A DNA stretch of 37,512 nt from CAZDVQ01 sp964508975 (GTDB lineage: Bacteria > Bacteroidota > Bacteroidia > Chitinophagales > Saprospiraceae). This document shows positions 13,759 through 21,487 of the stretch, piece after piece. Every line of letters begins with the position of its first letter. The stretch's first letter is position 1. The stretch is from assembly GCA_964508975.1 (NCBI GenBank), contig CAZDVQ010000043.1:1-37512 (forward strand), in the 5' to 3' direction. The notes beneath the pieces were generated by a model. The model worked only from the letters and a program-made list of their open reading frames with translations. It was not told the origin of the DNA and ran no database searches. The position numbers and the translations under genes were made by a program.

Positions 13759-13922
13759 TTTGGGCGCCTCCCCCACCTTCGGCGGGGGCCGCTACGTTTC
13801 GCCGCTCGCTGTTCGCTCGGCCCTTCGCCGCCCGTTTTCAGTTAAAGCCATTCTAGAAACGGCTCTAAATGGGGCGGCTCGGTCTGGCGGCTACGCCGCC
13901 ACGGCTGCACATCGCTGGCGCG
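13759..13922 (+). repeat. R element, copy R5 (longest)
   Basis: It starts TTTGGGCGCC and ends CACATCGCTGGCGCG; 164 nt. The second arm is CCCCCACC-TTC-GGCGGGGG. The third region is expanded by about 50 nt, held together by GCCGCCC/GGGCGGC. The last hairpin is TGGCGGC-TAC-GCCGCCA. It ends 9 bp from the glmS stop codon. Confidence 0.85.
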
Positions 13923-13931
13923 AGGTACACT

Positions 13932-15770
13932 TTATTCTACGGTAACTGACTTCGCCAAGTTGCGGGGCTGGTCAACATTACAGCCACGGAGTACCGCAAT
14001 GTGGTACGCCAACAACTGCAAAGGTATCACCGACAACAAGGGTGTCAATGGTTCTTCGGTGTCCGGGATTTCAATCGTGAAATCGGCCATTTCCTTGATG
14101 ATAGAGTCTCCTTCTGTTACGACGGCTAGGATTCTACCTTTACGGGCTTTCACTTCCTGTACGTTACTCACGATTTTCTCGTAGGCACTCTTGTTGGTGG
14201 CAATCACCACAACGGGCATGTTCTCGTCGATCAACGCAATCGGACCGTGTTTCATCTCGGCAGCAGGATAACCTTCCGCGTGGATGTACGAGATTTCCTT
14301 CAACTTCAAGGCACCTTCCAAAGCAACTGGGAAGTTGTAGCCACGACCTAAGTACAAGGCGTTGTTGGCACTCGTCCAGTGCTCGGCGATATATTTGATT
14401 TTCGCCTCGTTTTTCAACACTTCTTCCACTTTTTTCGGGATGTTGTCTAACTCAGCCAACAAGCGGTGGAAATATGATTGCGAAATTGAACCTTTCTTGT
14501 AAGCTATTTTCAAGGCCATCAGGGTTAAAATCGCCAACTGCCCCGTAAAGGCCTTCGTCGATGCTACCCCGATTTCTGGACCAGCATGGATATACGAACC
14601 AGCATCCGTTACACGGGCAATAGATGAACCCACCACGTTACACACGCCGTAGGTCAATGCACCTTTCTCGTGCGCGAGTTCAAGCGCAGCAAGGGTATCG
14701 GCCGTTTCACCGGATTGCGAGATCGCGATAACCACATCGTTCGGCCCGATAATCGGGTTGCGGTAACGGAATTCAGAGGCGTATTCAACCTCGGTTGGTA
14801 TCCTGGCTAAGTCTTCAAACAAGTACTCACCAATCAAACCGGCAATCCACGAGGTGCCACAAGCGGCAATGATCAAACGGTTGGCGTTCAGGATTCGGTT
14901 CTCAAACTCGGCAATACCACCCATTTGAATCCAACCTTCCTTCACGTTCATACGGCCGCGCATGGCGTCGGCAATCGTGCTGGATTGTTGGTGGATTTCC
15001 TTAAGCATGTAGTGGTCGTAGCCACCTTTTTCGATCATCTCGATTTCCATTTCCAGGTGCTGGACAAATGGCGTTTTCAGTTCGTTATCAATGGTTTTGA
15101 TGGTCAATGAGCCATCCAAGTCAACCACGGCGATTTCTTGTTCTTTCAGGTACACCACGTTCTTGGTGTATTCAATAATTGGGCTTGCATCTGAAGCCAA
15201 GAAGTATTCTCCATCACCAATACCTACAACCAAGGGACTACCTTTACGTGCAGCTACTAGTTTATTGGGCGATTTCTTGTCAATCACAACGATGGCATAA
15301 GCGCCCACAACCTCGTTGAGGGCAACACGCACCGCTTCTTCAATATCTAGGTTATCGCGAAGCTGGATAGCTTCGATCAGGTGCGTCAATACTTCGGTAT
15401 CTGTATCACTGTGGAATACATGACCTTCTTTCTGCAAGGCCAACTTGATAGGTGCATAGTTCTCAATAATGCCGTTGTGAATCAAGGCAATATCTCCTGA
15501 TGCTGACAAATGCGGGTGAGCATTCACATCGTTTGGCTCGCCATGGGTTGCCCAGCGGGTATGGCCAATACCAACGCATGCTTTCACATCTTTACCGGCA
15601 GCAAACTTGATCAAATCATCAACCTTGCCTTGTTTTTTGTACAAGTGTAAATCGCCGTTCATCAAGGCTACACCAGCACTATCATAACCACGGTATTCTA
15701 ATCGTTGTAAGCCTTTTATCAAAATTGGATAGGCTTCTCTTTTTCCAATATAAGCTACTATACCACACAT
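13932..15770 (-). CDS. glmS: Glutamine-fructose-6-phosphate aminotransferase (isomerizing)
   Basis: This 612-residue enzyme makes glucosamine 6-phosphate from fructose 6-phosphate and glutamine, the entry to UDP-GlcNAc. The N-terminal glutaminase half starts MCGIVAYIG with catalytic Cys2, followed by GIGHTRWATHG and RGYDSAGVA. Two SIS sugar-isomerase domains follow (about 290-430 and 460-600), with ISQSGETADTLAAL, EIGVASTKAFTGQ and the C-terminal DQPRNLAKSVTVE, which is diagnostic. The length is normal. No glmS ribozyme is visible upstream, as expected for this phylum. DUF4270 and the starch-synthase-like gene lie upstream on the same strand. Confidence 0.97.
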   Translation of the reverse strand: MCGIVAYIGKREAYPILIKGLQRLEYRGYDSAGVALMNGDLHLYKKQGKVDDLIKFAAGKDVKACVGIGHTRWATHGEPNDVNAHPHLSASGDIALIHNGIIENYAPIKLALQKEGHVFHSDTDTEVLTHLIEAIQLRDNLDIEEAVRVALNEVVGAYAIVVIDKKSPNKLVAARKGSPLVVGIGDGEYFLASDASPIIEYTKNVVYLKEQEIAVVDLDGSLTIKTIDNELKTPFVQHLEMEIEMIEKGGYDHYMLKEIHQQSSTIADAMRGRMNVKEGWIQMGGIAEFENRILNANRLIIAACGTSWIAGLIGEYLFEDLARIPTEVEYASEFRYRNPIIGPNDVVIAISQSGETADTLAALELAHEKGALTYGVCNVVGSSIARVTDAGSYIHAGPEIGVASTKAFTGQLAILTLMALKIAYKKGSISQSYFHRLLAELDNIPKKVEEVLKNEAKIKYIAEHWTSANNALYLGRGYNFPVALEGALKLKEISYIHAEGYPAAEMKHGPIALIDENMPVVVIATNKSAYEKIVSNVQEVKARKGRILAVVTEGDSIIKEMADFTIEIPDTEEPLTPLLSVIPLQLLAYHIAVLRGCNVDQPRNLAKSVTVE

Positions 15771-15813
15771 AAGCTTGGTAATTTATAGGGTTTGCTTTGT
15801 TTCAAGCGGCAAT

Positions 15814-17154
15814 TTATTGAATTTTCGTGTAAGTCAACTGTAATTTGGGGGCAAAAATTTGTGAATTTTCATTCCCAAGTTGTGCTCGGTTAGCAAATTC
15901 ACTGCCAAAAGACACCCTCAAGAATAAACGCTCATCCTCAATTGCGCCCTTCATTAATTGCTGTACATGCCTTGATACATTCATACTGTACAAAACATAC
16001 TGCGTTCCATTGATGGTAACTTGCTCTTTTTTACCCCCAAAGAAGGTCGTGAAGTTCGAGAATCGGTCATATGATGTGTTGGCTTCAACCAAATTCACTT
16101 CATCACCTGAATTGTTGATGTATGATAGGATAACGCTTTCTGGTTCCGGGAACAAATCAGGATCATCGCTTTTAGCCAAGTAGAACGTAAGCTCAGCATA
16201 GTTTACAATCAAGTTGCTGAGGTTTTGCAAATAAGGGAACTCAACAGTTACCCTTGTACCACCAAGACCTTGCAAGTAAGCAATGGTATCCGCAGGGTTA
16301 TTGTCTAGCACGTCAGTGCCCGTATAGTCATGGGTATATGCACCGAATGCCGTACACAATAACTGAGCATCAATCTTATAGGTGTAGGTCTTAGGCTTAC
16401 CATCTTGATGGTAATACAAGGTAATTTTCGATTGGCTATTGTTCAACAACATGCGGAGCAAGGCTGAATTCGTTGTACCACTTGGTTTTATCAAAACGCC
16501 TTTGAAGAACTCCTTGAAGTTATCGTTATTATCATAAACAGTGGTATCGCTTGGATTTAGCAATGCTGCGCCAAAAGCTAGGCTCAACGGAATCCTAATT
16601 TGCGGCGCGATGGTATCCACATACGAAGTATCCTCGGTAACCACTTGTACACGAACGTCGGTAGTTGGTGCTGGCCTGAAACTGTAGCCAGCATTCAATA
16701 CATCACTCGTGGCGAGGGTATTGTTTGAATAATATACTTCCGTGTAATCTAATTCTTCGCTCAAACGATGTACCTCCCAGGTTTGCACTTGGCTTAAATC
16801 ACCGTAATGACCAATAGAGTCATAAGCAATACTCAAAATGACCGAATCGACCGATGAGCCAGTGAAGTCAAGGTTTACCGTTGGAATGCCGAATGTAACG
16901 TAAACAGCTGCGTTGGTCTGGCCAAAAACAGGATCATTATTGGTACCAATGAAGAAGTTACGACCTAATCCAGAGGTTAGCAAGGAATCAATCCGCTCTG
17001 TTTGGGTACGGATGGTCACGGAGTCAATCCTTTCCCCAAATAGTGCATCGTCGGATAATACAGATAGGCCGAAGTCAAATGGTTTGCTGCATGCGCTGGC
17101 AAAAAACAACCCTGCTACCAAAAGGAGTAACAGGGGGCTGAAATTATTTTTCAT
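15814..17154 (-). CDS. DUF4270 lipoprotein
   Basis: This 446-residue predicted lipoprotein has signal MKNNFSPLLLLLVAGLFFASAC with lipobox Cys22. Then come the DUF4270 features: FDFGLSVLSDDALFGERIDS near the N-terminus, many beta-strands, VNLDFTGSSVDSVILSIAYD, and the C-terminal RVSFGSEFANRAQLGNENSQ. The family is confined to Bacteroidota, is probably exposed at the outer membrane or periplasm, and has no assigned function. Here it sits between the starch-synthase-like gene and glmS on one strand. Confidence 0.87.
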   Translation of the reverse strand: MKNNFSPLLLLLVAGLFFASACSKPFDFGLSVLSDDALFGERIDSVTIRTQTERIDSLLTSGLGRNFFIGTNNDPVFGQTNAAVYVTFGIPTVNLDFTGSSVDSVILSIAYDSIGHYGDLSQVQTWEVHRLSEELDYTEVYYSNNTLATSDVLNAGYSFRPAPTTDVRVQVVTEDTSYVDTIAPQIRIPLSLAFGAALLNPSDTTVYDNNDNFKEFFKGVLIKPSGTTNSALLRMLLNNSQSKITLYYHQDGKPKTYTYKIDAQLLCTAFGAYTHDYTGTDVLDNNPADTIAYLQGLGGTRVTVEFPYLQNLSNLIVNYAELTFYLAKSDDPDLFPEPESVILSYINNSGDEVNLVEANTSYDRFSNFTTFFGGKKEQVTINGTQYVLYSMNVSRHVQQLMKGAIEDERLFLRVSFGSEFANRAQLGNENSQIFAPKLQLTYTKIQ

Positions 17155-17185
17155 AAATTAGCTGTCAACTGTTTTCGTTTTAAAT

Positions 17186-17243
17186 GAGGCTGTTTGACAT
17201 TATACCAAGCGCAAAACTACAGGTAAAAATCTCAAACAGCCTC
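17186..17243 (-). terminator. 12-bp inverted repeat between the starch-synthase-like gene and the DUF4270 gene
   Basis: GAGGCTGTTTGA at 17186-17197 pairs perfectly with TCAAACAGCCTC at 17232-17243 across a 34-nt loop. It lies 42 bp after the stop of the starch-synthase-like gene and about 30 bp before the DUF4270 start. It may terminate or attenuate read-through. The large loop makes this uncertain. Confidence 0.4.
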
Positions 17244-17284
17244 TATATCAGTACGTGAACGATATATAAAAGTAAGTCGTTGGT

Positions 17285-18118
17285 TTATGGTGTGCTTGTT
17301 TCCACCAACGATTCGTAAAACTCTAGGTAGTTAGCCACCGAAACGGGGTCAGTCACCTCGTGCTGCATAGTAGGTTTACCTTGGAAGTCGGTATCGTCGT
17401 TACCGGAAACGTTTATAATCGCATCAGAGAAAGCGATTGCACCTTTTTCCAAATTTACACCCGTACCGTTTTGGTATGCCGCCAACACAGATTCTTCCAT
17501 GTTGTTGATCGATGCTTTCAAGAAGAAGTTATCTCCAGCTTTAAATTCTTCGGCATTTGAACCGTAATGCGAGTAGATGATTTTCGAGTTTTGGAAAATC
17601 GGGTCAGTTTGGTAAGCCGTTTTCAAGTATGCAGGTACCAAGCTGGTCATCCAGCCGTGGCAGTGGATAATATCCGGCGCCCAACCAAATTTCTTAACGG
17701 TTTCCAGTACGCCTTTACAGAAGAATACCATGCGGTCGGTATTGTCTTCATATGGTGCGCCGTCATCATCTGTGAAAAAGGTCTTACGCTTGAAAAACTC
17801 GTCGTTATCCAAGAAATATACCTGCAAACGTGCATTGGGCAATGAAGCCACCTTGATGATAAGTGGGTAATCATCCTCGTCCACGATAATATTCATACCA
17901 GATAAGCGTACCACCTCGTGCAAACGGTGGCGACGTTCGTTGATAGGGCCAAAGCGGGGCATCAAAACCCTAACTTCCAATCCTTTTTCATGGGCATCTA
18001 CGGGGAGTAGATTGGCTATAGTCGATATTAACGTACCTTCTGTATAAGGCTCCATTTCTTGAGTGACTATAAGAACTCGTTTTTTATCCTCCATATCGGT
18101 GGTGTTGGTTACGGCCAT
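17285..18118 (-). CDS. Short glycogen/starch-synthase-like glycosyltransferase
   Basis: This protein has 277 residues from ATG 18118; an ATG at 18094 gives MEDKKRVLIVTQ, closer to the usual family start. It covers only the N-terminal half of a GT5 synthase: EDKKRVLIVTQEMEPYTEGT, RVLMPRFGPINERRHRLHEV, APDIIHCHGWMTSLVPAYLK and SHYGSNAEEF. The C-terminal nucleotide-sugar domain is absent. Such half-length proteins are common in Bacteroidota and annotated as glycogen/starch synthase. Without the second Rossmann domain catalysis as a true synthase is doubtful. A TATCTTTGC promoter box lies about 43 bp upstream. Confidence 0.82.
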   Translation of the reverse strand: MAVTNTTDMEDKKRVLIVTQEMEPYTEGTLISTIANLLPVDAHEKGLEVRVLMPRFGPINERRHRLHEVVRLSGMNIIVDEDDYPLIIKVASLPNARLQVYFLDNDEFFKRKTFFTDDDGAPYEDNTDRMVFFCKGVLETVKKFGWAPDIIHCHGWMTSLVPAYLKTAYQTDPIFQNSKIIYSHYGSNAEEFKAGDNFFLKASINNMEESVLAAYQNGTGVNLEKGAIAFSDAIINVSGNDDTDFQGKPTMQHEVTDPVSVANYLEFYESLVETSTP

Positions 18119-18160
18119 GCCTCTTTTGGCTTAGCAAGGTGAATGATTAACTTTCGGGCT

Positions 18161-18169
18161 GCAAAGATA
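18161..18169 (-). promoter_or_regulatory. -7 box (TATCTTTGC) for the starch-synthase-like gene
   Basis: The minus-strand TATCTTTGC is a full match to TAnnTTTG, about 43 bp before the ATG at 18118, preceded by a T10 tract. A palindrome TACATATATGTA lies further upstream and could bind a regulator. Confidence 0.5.
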
Positions 18170-18304
18170 CTAAAAAAAAAACGGTATCTAATTACATATA
18201 TGTACACAATTATTTTTTGGGGGCTTTTTGAGGCATGGTAATGGCTATGTTCGCTTTAACTTCCAAGCGTTTTTACAAATATTCGTACTTTTGGCATGGC
18301 TGTC

Positions 18305-18423
18305 TTGCGCCAGCGATGTGAAGCGGTGGCCCGCAGGGCCAGACCAAGCCCGTAGGGCGCAGGGCCGAGCGAATAGCGAGCCGCGTAACGTAGCGACGGC
18401 GCGATAGCGCCGAGGCGCCCAAA
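18305..18423 (-). repeat. R element, copy R6
   Basis: Minus-strand reading starts TTTGGGCGCCTC and ends CACATCGCTGGCGCAA. The second arm is CGGCGC-TATC-GCGCCG, the core GTCGCTACGTTACGCGGCTC is exact, and the last hairpin is TGGCCC-TGC-GGGCCA. It lies in the divergent region between the starch-synthase-like gene and rfaE2, ending 34 bp before the rfaE2 start codon. Confidence 0.85.
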
Positions 18424-18457
18424 CCATCAACACCAAAATCTTCCTTAAAAAAGCTCC

Positions 18458-18931
18458 ATGGAACATAAAATAGTTAGCCGCAGCGATGCACAAGTTACTG
18501 TAAACCAATGGAAAAGCCATGGACTCGACGTGGTTTTTACCAACGGCTGCTTCGATATTCTACACCTCGGGCACCTCAAATATCTACAACAAGCCCGCGC
18601 CCTCGGCCAAAAATTAGTCATTGGCCTCAACGATGATGCCTCTGTTACTCGTTTAAAAGGTGTCATGCGCCCAATCAACGACCAACTCAGCAGGGCCATG
18701 ATGCTGGCCGCATTCGAATTCGTCGACCTCGTCGTGCTGTTCCAAGAGGACACGCCCGCTGAGCTTATCGACGAACTTATTCCCGATTTTTTGGTTAAAG
18801 GTGGTGATTATCCCGTAACCGACATTGTCGGGGGCAAAACGGTGCTCGAACACGGCGGCCAAGTGCTTAGCCTTCCCTTCGAAGCTGGCTTCAGCAGTAC
18901 CAATATTATCAACCGCATCAAACAGTTTTAA
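18458..18931 (+). CDS. rfaE2: D-glycero-beta-D-manno-heptose 1-phosphate adenylyltransferase
   Basis: This 157-residue stand-alone adenylyltransferase corresponds to the C-terminal half of Escherichia coli HldE. It makes ADP-heptose precursor for the lipopolysaccharide core. The nucleotidyltransferase signature VFTNGCFDILHLGHLKYLQQ starts at residue 26, with the catalytic HLGH at 36-39. KLVIGLNDDASVTRLKG and LVKGGDYPVTDIVG complete the fold. The kinase half is not adjacent. It heads a short plus-strand run with the DUF423, DUF1571 and DUF1826-like genes. Confidence 0.93.
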   Translation: MEHKIVSRSDAQVTVNQWKSHGLDVVFTNGCFDILHLGHLKYLQQARALGQKLVIGLNDDASVTRLKGVMRPINDQLSRAMMLAAFEFVDLVVLFQEDTPAELIDELIPDFLVKGGDYPVTDIVGGKTVLEHGGQVLSLPFEAGFSSTNIINRIKQF

Positions 18932-18934
18932 ACC

Positions 18935-19336
18935 ATGAAAAGATTTTGGTGGTACATCGTTGGTGTTTCTGGCTCTGTTGCCGTCACATTCGGTGCCCTT
19001 GGTGCCCATACCCTCGAACGGGTGGTGAGCGAAAAACAGCTCGAAGTATGGAAAACCGCCACGCAATACCAAGTTATCCATACCTTGCTTTTGTTGGCCA
19101 TGCTGGTATTCAGCACTTTACGCAGCGATGTAAAGTTTAAAGTATCTTCTGTAGTCATATTGTTGGGTATTTTATTTTTTTCAGGCTCACTCTACCTGCT
19201 ATCTTGTAGAGATTTATTATTTTTACCCAAGGCATTCGTAAAAGTGCTTGGCCCCATTACCCCTGTTGGCGGGCTTTTGCTGTTATCCGGGTGGTTGATC
19301 ATGGCCTTCGAAGCCAACAAAGTACTCAAACAATAA
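18935..19336 (+). CDS. DUF423 membrane protein
   Basis: This 133-residue inner-membrane protein has four predicted helices. The N-terminal VSGSVAVTFGALGAHTLERV and TATQYQVIHTLLLLAM are the characteristic DUF423 (YgdD/YwdK) motifs, and the end has ITPVGGLLLLSGWLIMAF. Function is unknown. The gene begins 3 bp after the rfaE2 stop codon and shares its transcript. Confidence 0.9.
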   Translation: MKRFWWYIVGVSGSVAVTFGALGAHTLERVVSEKQLEVWKTATQYQVIHTLLLLAMLVFSTLRSDVKFKVSSVVILLGILFFSGSLYLLSCRDLLFLPKAFVKVLGPITPVGGLLLLSGWLIMAFEANKVLKQ

Positions 19337-19348
19337 ACACAAATAACT

Positions 19349-20212
19349 ATGAAAATCAAGCTTTTAGCCCTAATTTCTATCCTTGCATTAAGCGCTATGA
19401 CCGCATTTACCCTCAAACCTGAAGCCGAGCAGGCCGACGCCAAAACCGTGGTAAACGGTATGCTCGCCGCCATCGATAAAGTGAATACCCTTACCTTCGA
19501 GTTGTACGGTAAAGAACGCTTCGGGACCAAGTACGTCGAGAAACGCAACTTCTTCAAGGTGTCGCACAACCCCGTGAAAGTGTACATCAAAGACCTTGAA
19601 GAGGGCATCGAAGTGCTTTATGCTAAAGGCTGGAACGGCGATAAATGCTATATCAACACCAACGGTTTCCCCTACGTGAACGTGAGCATGGGCCCTCTGA
19701 GCGCCCGCGTGCGCGAAGGACAACACCACTCGCTGTTCGAAGCTGGTTTCAAATACGTTGCCATCGGCATGCGCTCGACCATCAAGATGGTTGAAACCGA
19801 AAAACGCAAGTTCGATGATCATTTTAAAGTGCTCGGCGAGGTTACTTTCGACGGCAAAGCCTGCTACAACCTCAACATGATCAATACGGAATGGGCTTAT
19901 TCCGACTATAAAGTGACCAAGGATGAAACGCCCCGCTCTATCGCCATGCGCCTGAACCTCAACGAGCAAATCGTGATGGATAAAAACAACCTCGGCATCG
20001 GCGTTATCAAGGCTGGAAAAGTGATTAAAATCCCCAACTCCTACGCGCAAAAAGTAGTTTTCTACGTGGATAAAAAGACCATGTTGCCTATCTGCCAATT
20101 CGTGTACGACGAGAACGGCCTGTACGAGAAATATGAATATACCAAGCTTGTTTTAAACCCTAAATTCGCTGAAAACGAATTCACCGACGAGTTTAAGGGT
20201 TACGGGTTCTAA
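19349..20212 (+). CDS. DUF1571 protein with LysM-like insert
   Basis: This 287-residue exported protein has signal MKIKLLALISILALSAMTAF. The body fits DUF1571 (outer-membrane lipoprotein-like fold): LTFELYGKERFGTKYVEKRNF, KVSHNPVKVYIK, and the C-terminal KKTMLPICQFVYDENGLYEKYEY. A segment near residues 190-231 (YKVTKDETPRSIAMRLNLNE, then NNLGIGVIKAGKVIKIP) closely follows the LysM peptidoglycan-binding pattern and seems to be inserted before the last strands. This hints at binding the cell wall. It starts 12 bp after DUF423. Confidence 0.8.
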   Translation: MKIKLLALISILALSAMTAFTLKPEAEQADAKTVVNGMLAAIDKVNTLTFELYGKERFGTKYVEKRNFFKVSHNPVKVYIKDLEEGIEVLYAKGWNGDKCYINTNGFPYVNVSMGPLSARVREGQHHSLFEAGFKYVAIGMRSTIKMVETEKRKFDDHFKVLGEVTFDGKACYNLNMINTEWAYSDYKVTKDETPRSIAMRLNLNEQIVMDKNNLGIGVIKAGKVIKIPNSYAQKVVFYVDKKTMLPICQFVYDENGLYEKYEYTKLVLNPKFAENEFTDEFKGYGF

Positions 20213-20215
20213 GCG

Positions 20216-20902
20216 ATGGTCAACAAACATGTGCTAACTGTTTCAAGTTTTGAAGCACTCGTTTCCACGCCCTTTCGCGGGGATATCAACGCGATGGCCT
20301 GGATGCGGCAGCTTGCCGGCGATTTCGCTGAAATCGTGGGCAAGCTGCCCGCACCCGAGCATTTGGAACTGCTTGAAACCGATGCCCTCTGTGCCCTAGA
20401 GCTTAGTCCTCAAGGCCAACTGGCCCGTGAAACGCTATTGCACGACATGCAGTTGCTCAGCCAACATGGGGCCTCGCCTATTCTCAACTTGATCACATGC
20501 TATGAACGGGACAATGCCTTCCCGTTTTTTCCAACCGATGTGTATGGCTACCACGTAGACCGTGCGCCCATTCCCGCCGATACTTTCCTGTGTACCTACC
20601 ACGGTGCGCCCAGCGATATACTGCCTAACACTCAAGCCGAGCAAAAAATACAGGTGCCCGAAATACGCGCGGCACTCCAAAACCTGTACGGCGGCAGCAG
20701 CGAGGACGGTTTTGAAGCTTTCCTGGAAGAGCATTTTTTCGATTTGCATTACCAGCCCAAACTCGGGGCCGTGGCTACAAGTCTGGGCATCGGAAACCTT
20801 TGGCGTTTGGCTACCGACTATCCGGGTAGCCCGGTACTGCCTTGTGTACACCGTGCTCCAGTTGAACAAGCAGGTCAAACCCGTTTGCTGTTGATTTGCT
20901 GA
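20216..20902 (+). CDS. DUF1826-like protein
   Basis: This 228-residue cytosolic protein starts 3 bp after the DUF1571 stop. The central part has FFPTDVYGYHVDRAPIPADT followed by FLCTYHGAPSDILPN, and the end reads PCVHRAPVEQAGQTRLLLIC. This arrangement (a HxD, the LCTY strand, a late HR and the final RLLLI strand) resembles DUF1826, which has a cupin/oxygenase-like pattern of conserved histidines. The match is from memory and is moderate. No signal peptide. Repeat R7 and the insertion sequence lie just downstream. Confidence 0.6.
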   Translation: MVNKHVLTVSSFEALVSTPFRGDINAMAWMRQLAGDFAEIVGKLPAPEHLELLETDALCALELSPQGQLARETLLHDMQLLSQHGASPILNLITCYERDNAFPFFPTDVYGYHVDRAPIPADTFLCTYHGAPSDILPNTQAEQKIQVPEIRAALQNLYGGSSEDGFEAFLEEHFFDLHYQPKLGAVATSLGIGNLWRLATDYPGSPVLPCVHRAPVEQAGQTRLLLIC

Positions 20903-20948
20903 GGCTTGGAGATTGCATGTACCCTGCGTTAATCCGTGATGATATTGA

Positions 20949-21055
20949 TTTGGGCGCCCCGGCGCTGGCGCGCCGTCGGCGTGCTACGCGCTCGCTGTCC
21001 GCTCGGTGCCTACGGCACTGGCCGCTACGCGGCCACGCTTCGCATGCCTGGCGCA
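20949..21055 (+). repeat. R element, copy R7
   Basis: It starts TTTGGGCGCCCCGGCGC and ends CATGCCTGGCGCA. It shares the altered core GTCGGCGTGCTACGCGCTCG with R3, defining a subfamily. The last hairpin is TGGCCGC-TAC-GCGGCCA. It faces the insertion sequence from the left, mirrored by R8 on the right. Confidence 0.85.
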
Positions 21056-21086
21056 GGGCTAGGCATAGCTGCTTACTTTGTCCATT

Positions 21087-21279
21087 TTGTGGGACTTGTG
21101 CGACATGAAGAACGTACAAGTGTCGCGTGTCATAGAGTTGTGAATATGCCAAAGACAGATAGTTTTGTGAAACCTAAAAATGCCGCGAAGCGGCACCATA
21201 TCTTAGCGATGGGTGAGGTCGTAGAGACGCAATATTTTGCGTCTGCTGAGGGCACGACCGGAACCCATCGAGGGATGCG
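21087..21279 (+). repeat. F element, left flank of the insertion sequence
   Basis: This stretch aligns with the reverse complement of 23240-23420. Shared blocks are TTGTGGGAC, GTGTC(A/G)(T/C) words, ATAGTTTTGT, AAAATGCCGC-N3-GCGGCA (21178-21195), ATCTTAGCGATGGGTGAGG and AACCCATCG. The stem CGATGGGT/ACCCATCG (21207-21214/21263-21270) encloses a long inner hairpin here (AGACGCAA/TTGCGTCT) but a short one in the right copy. The hairpin GTCC-TGAAA-GGAC around 21293-21305 follows. Confidence 0.7.
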
Positions 21280-21407
21280 GTTAGAAATTGAGTCCTGAAA
21301 GGACGAAACATATTCAAGGCTAATCTCACATGGTGCCGGGGTTGTGTAAAAAGGGTCTTGATTGATTTCGTCTAGCATTATTGTATTTACAGACCTACTG
21401 CTGTGGC

Positions 21408-21429
21408 ATAAGACATCAGAATGTCTTAT
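21408..21429 (-). terminator. Hairpin downstream of the transposase gene
   Basis: ATAAGACAT pairs with ATGTCTTAT around a CAGA loop, about 58 bp after the transposase stop codon inside the element. It may be the transposase terminator. Confidence 0.4.
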
Positions 21430-21487
21430 AGTCCCAATGATACGTATTTAAAGTTAACGTAAATGTATTTCAGCTGAAAAAGAAGGT

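Noticed and set aside
15771..15813. glmS ribozyme or riboswitch upstream of glmS
   Set aside because: The gap to DUF4270 is only 43 bp and shows no ribozyme core. Not supported.
18195..18206. Palindrome near TACATATATGTA as an operator
   Set aside because: A single AT-rich palindrome with no second copy or known regulator; mentioned only with the promoter.
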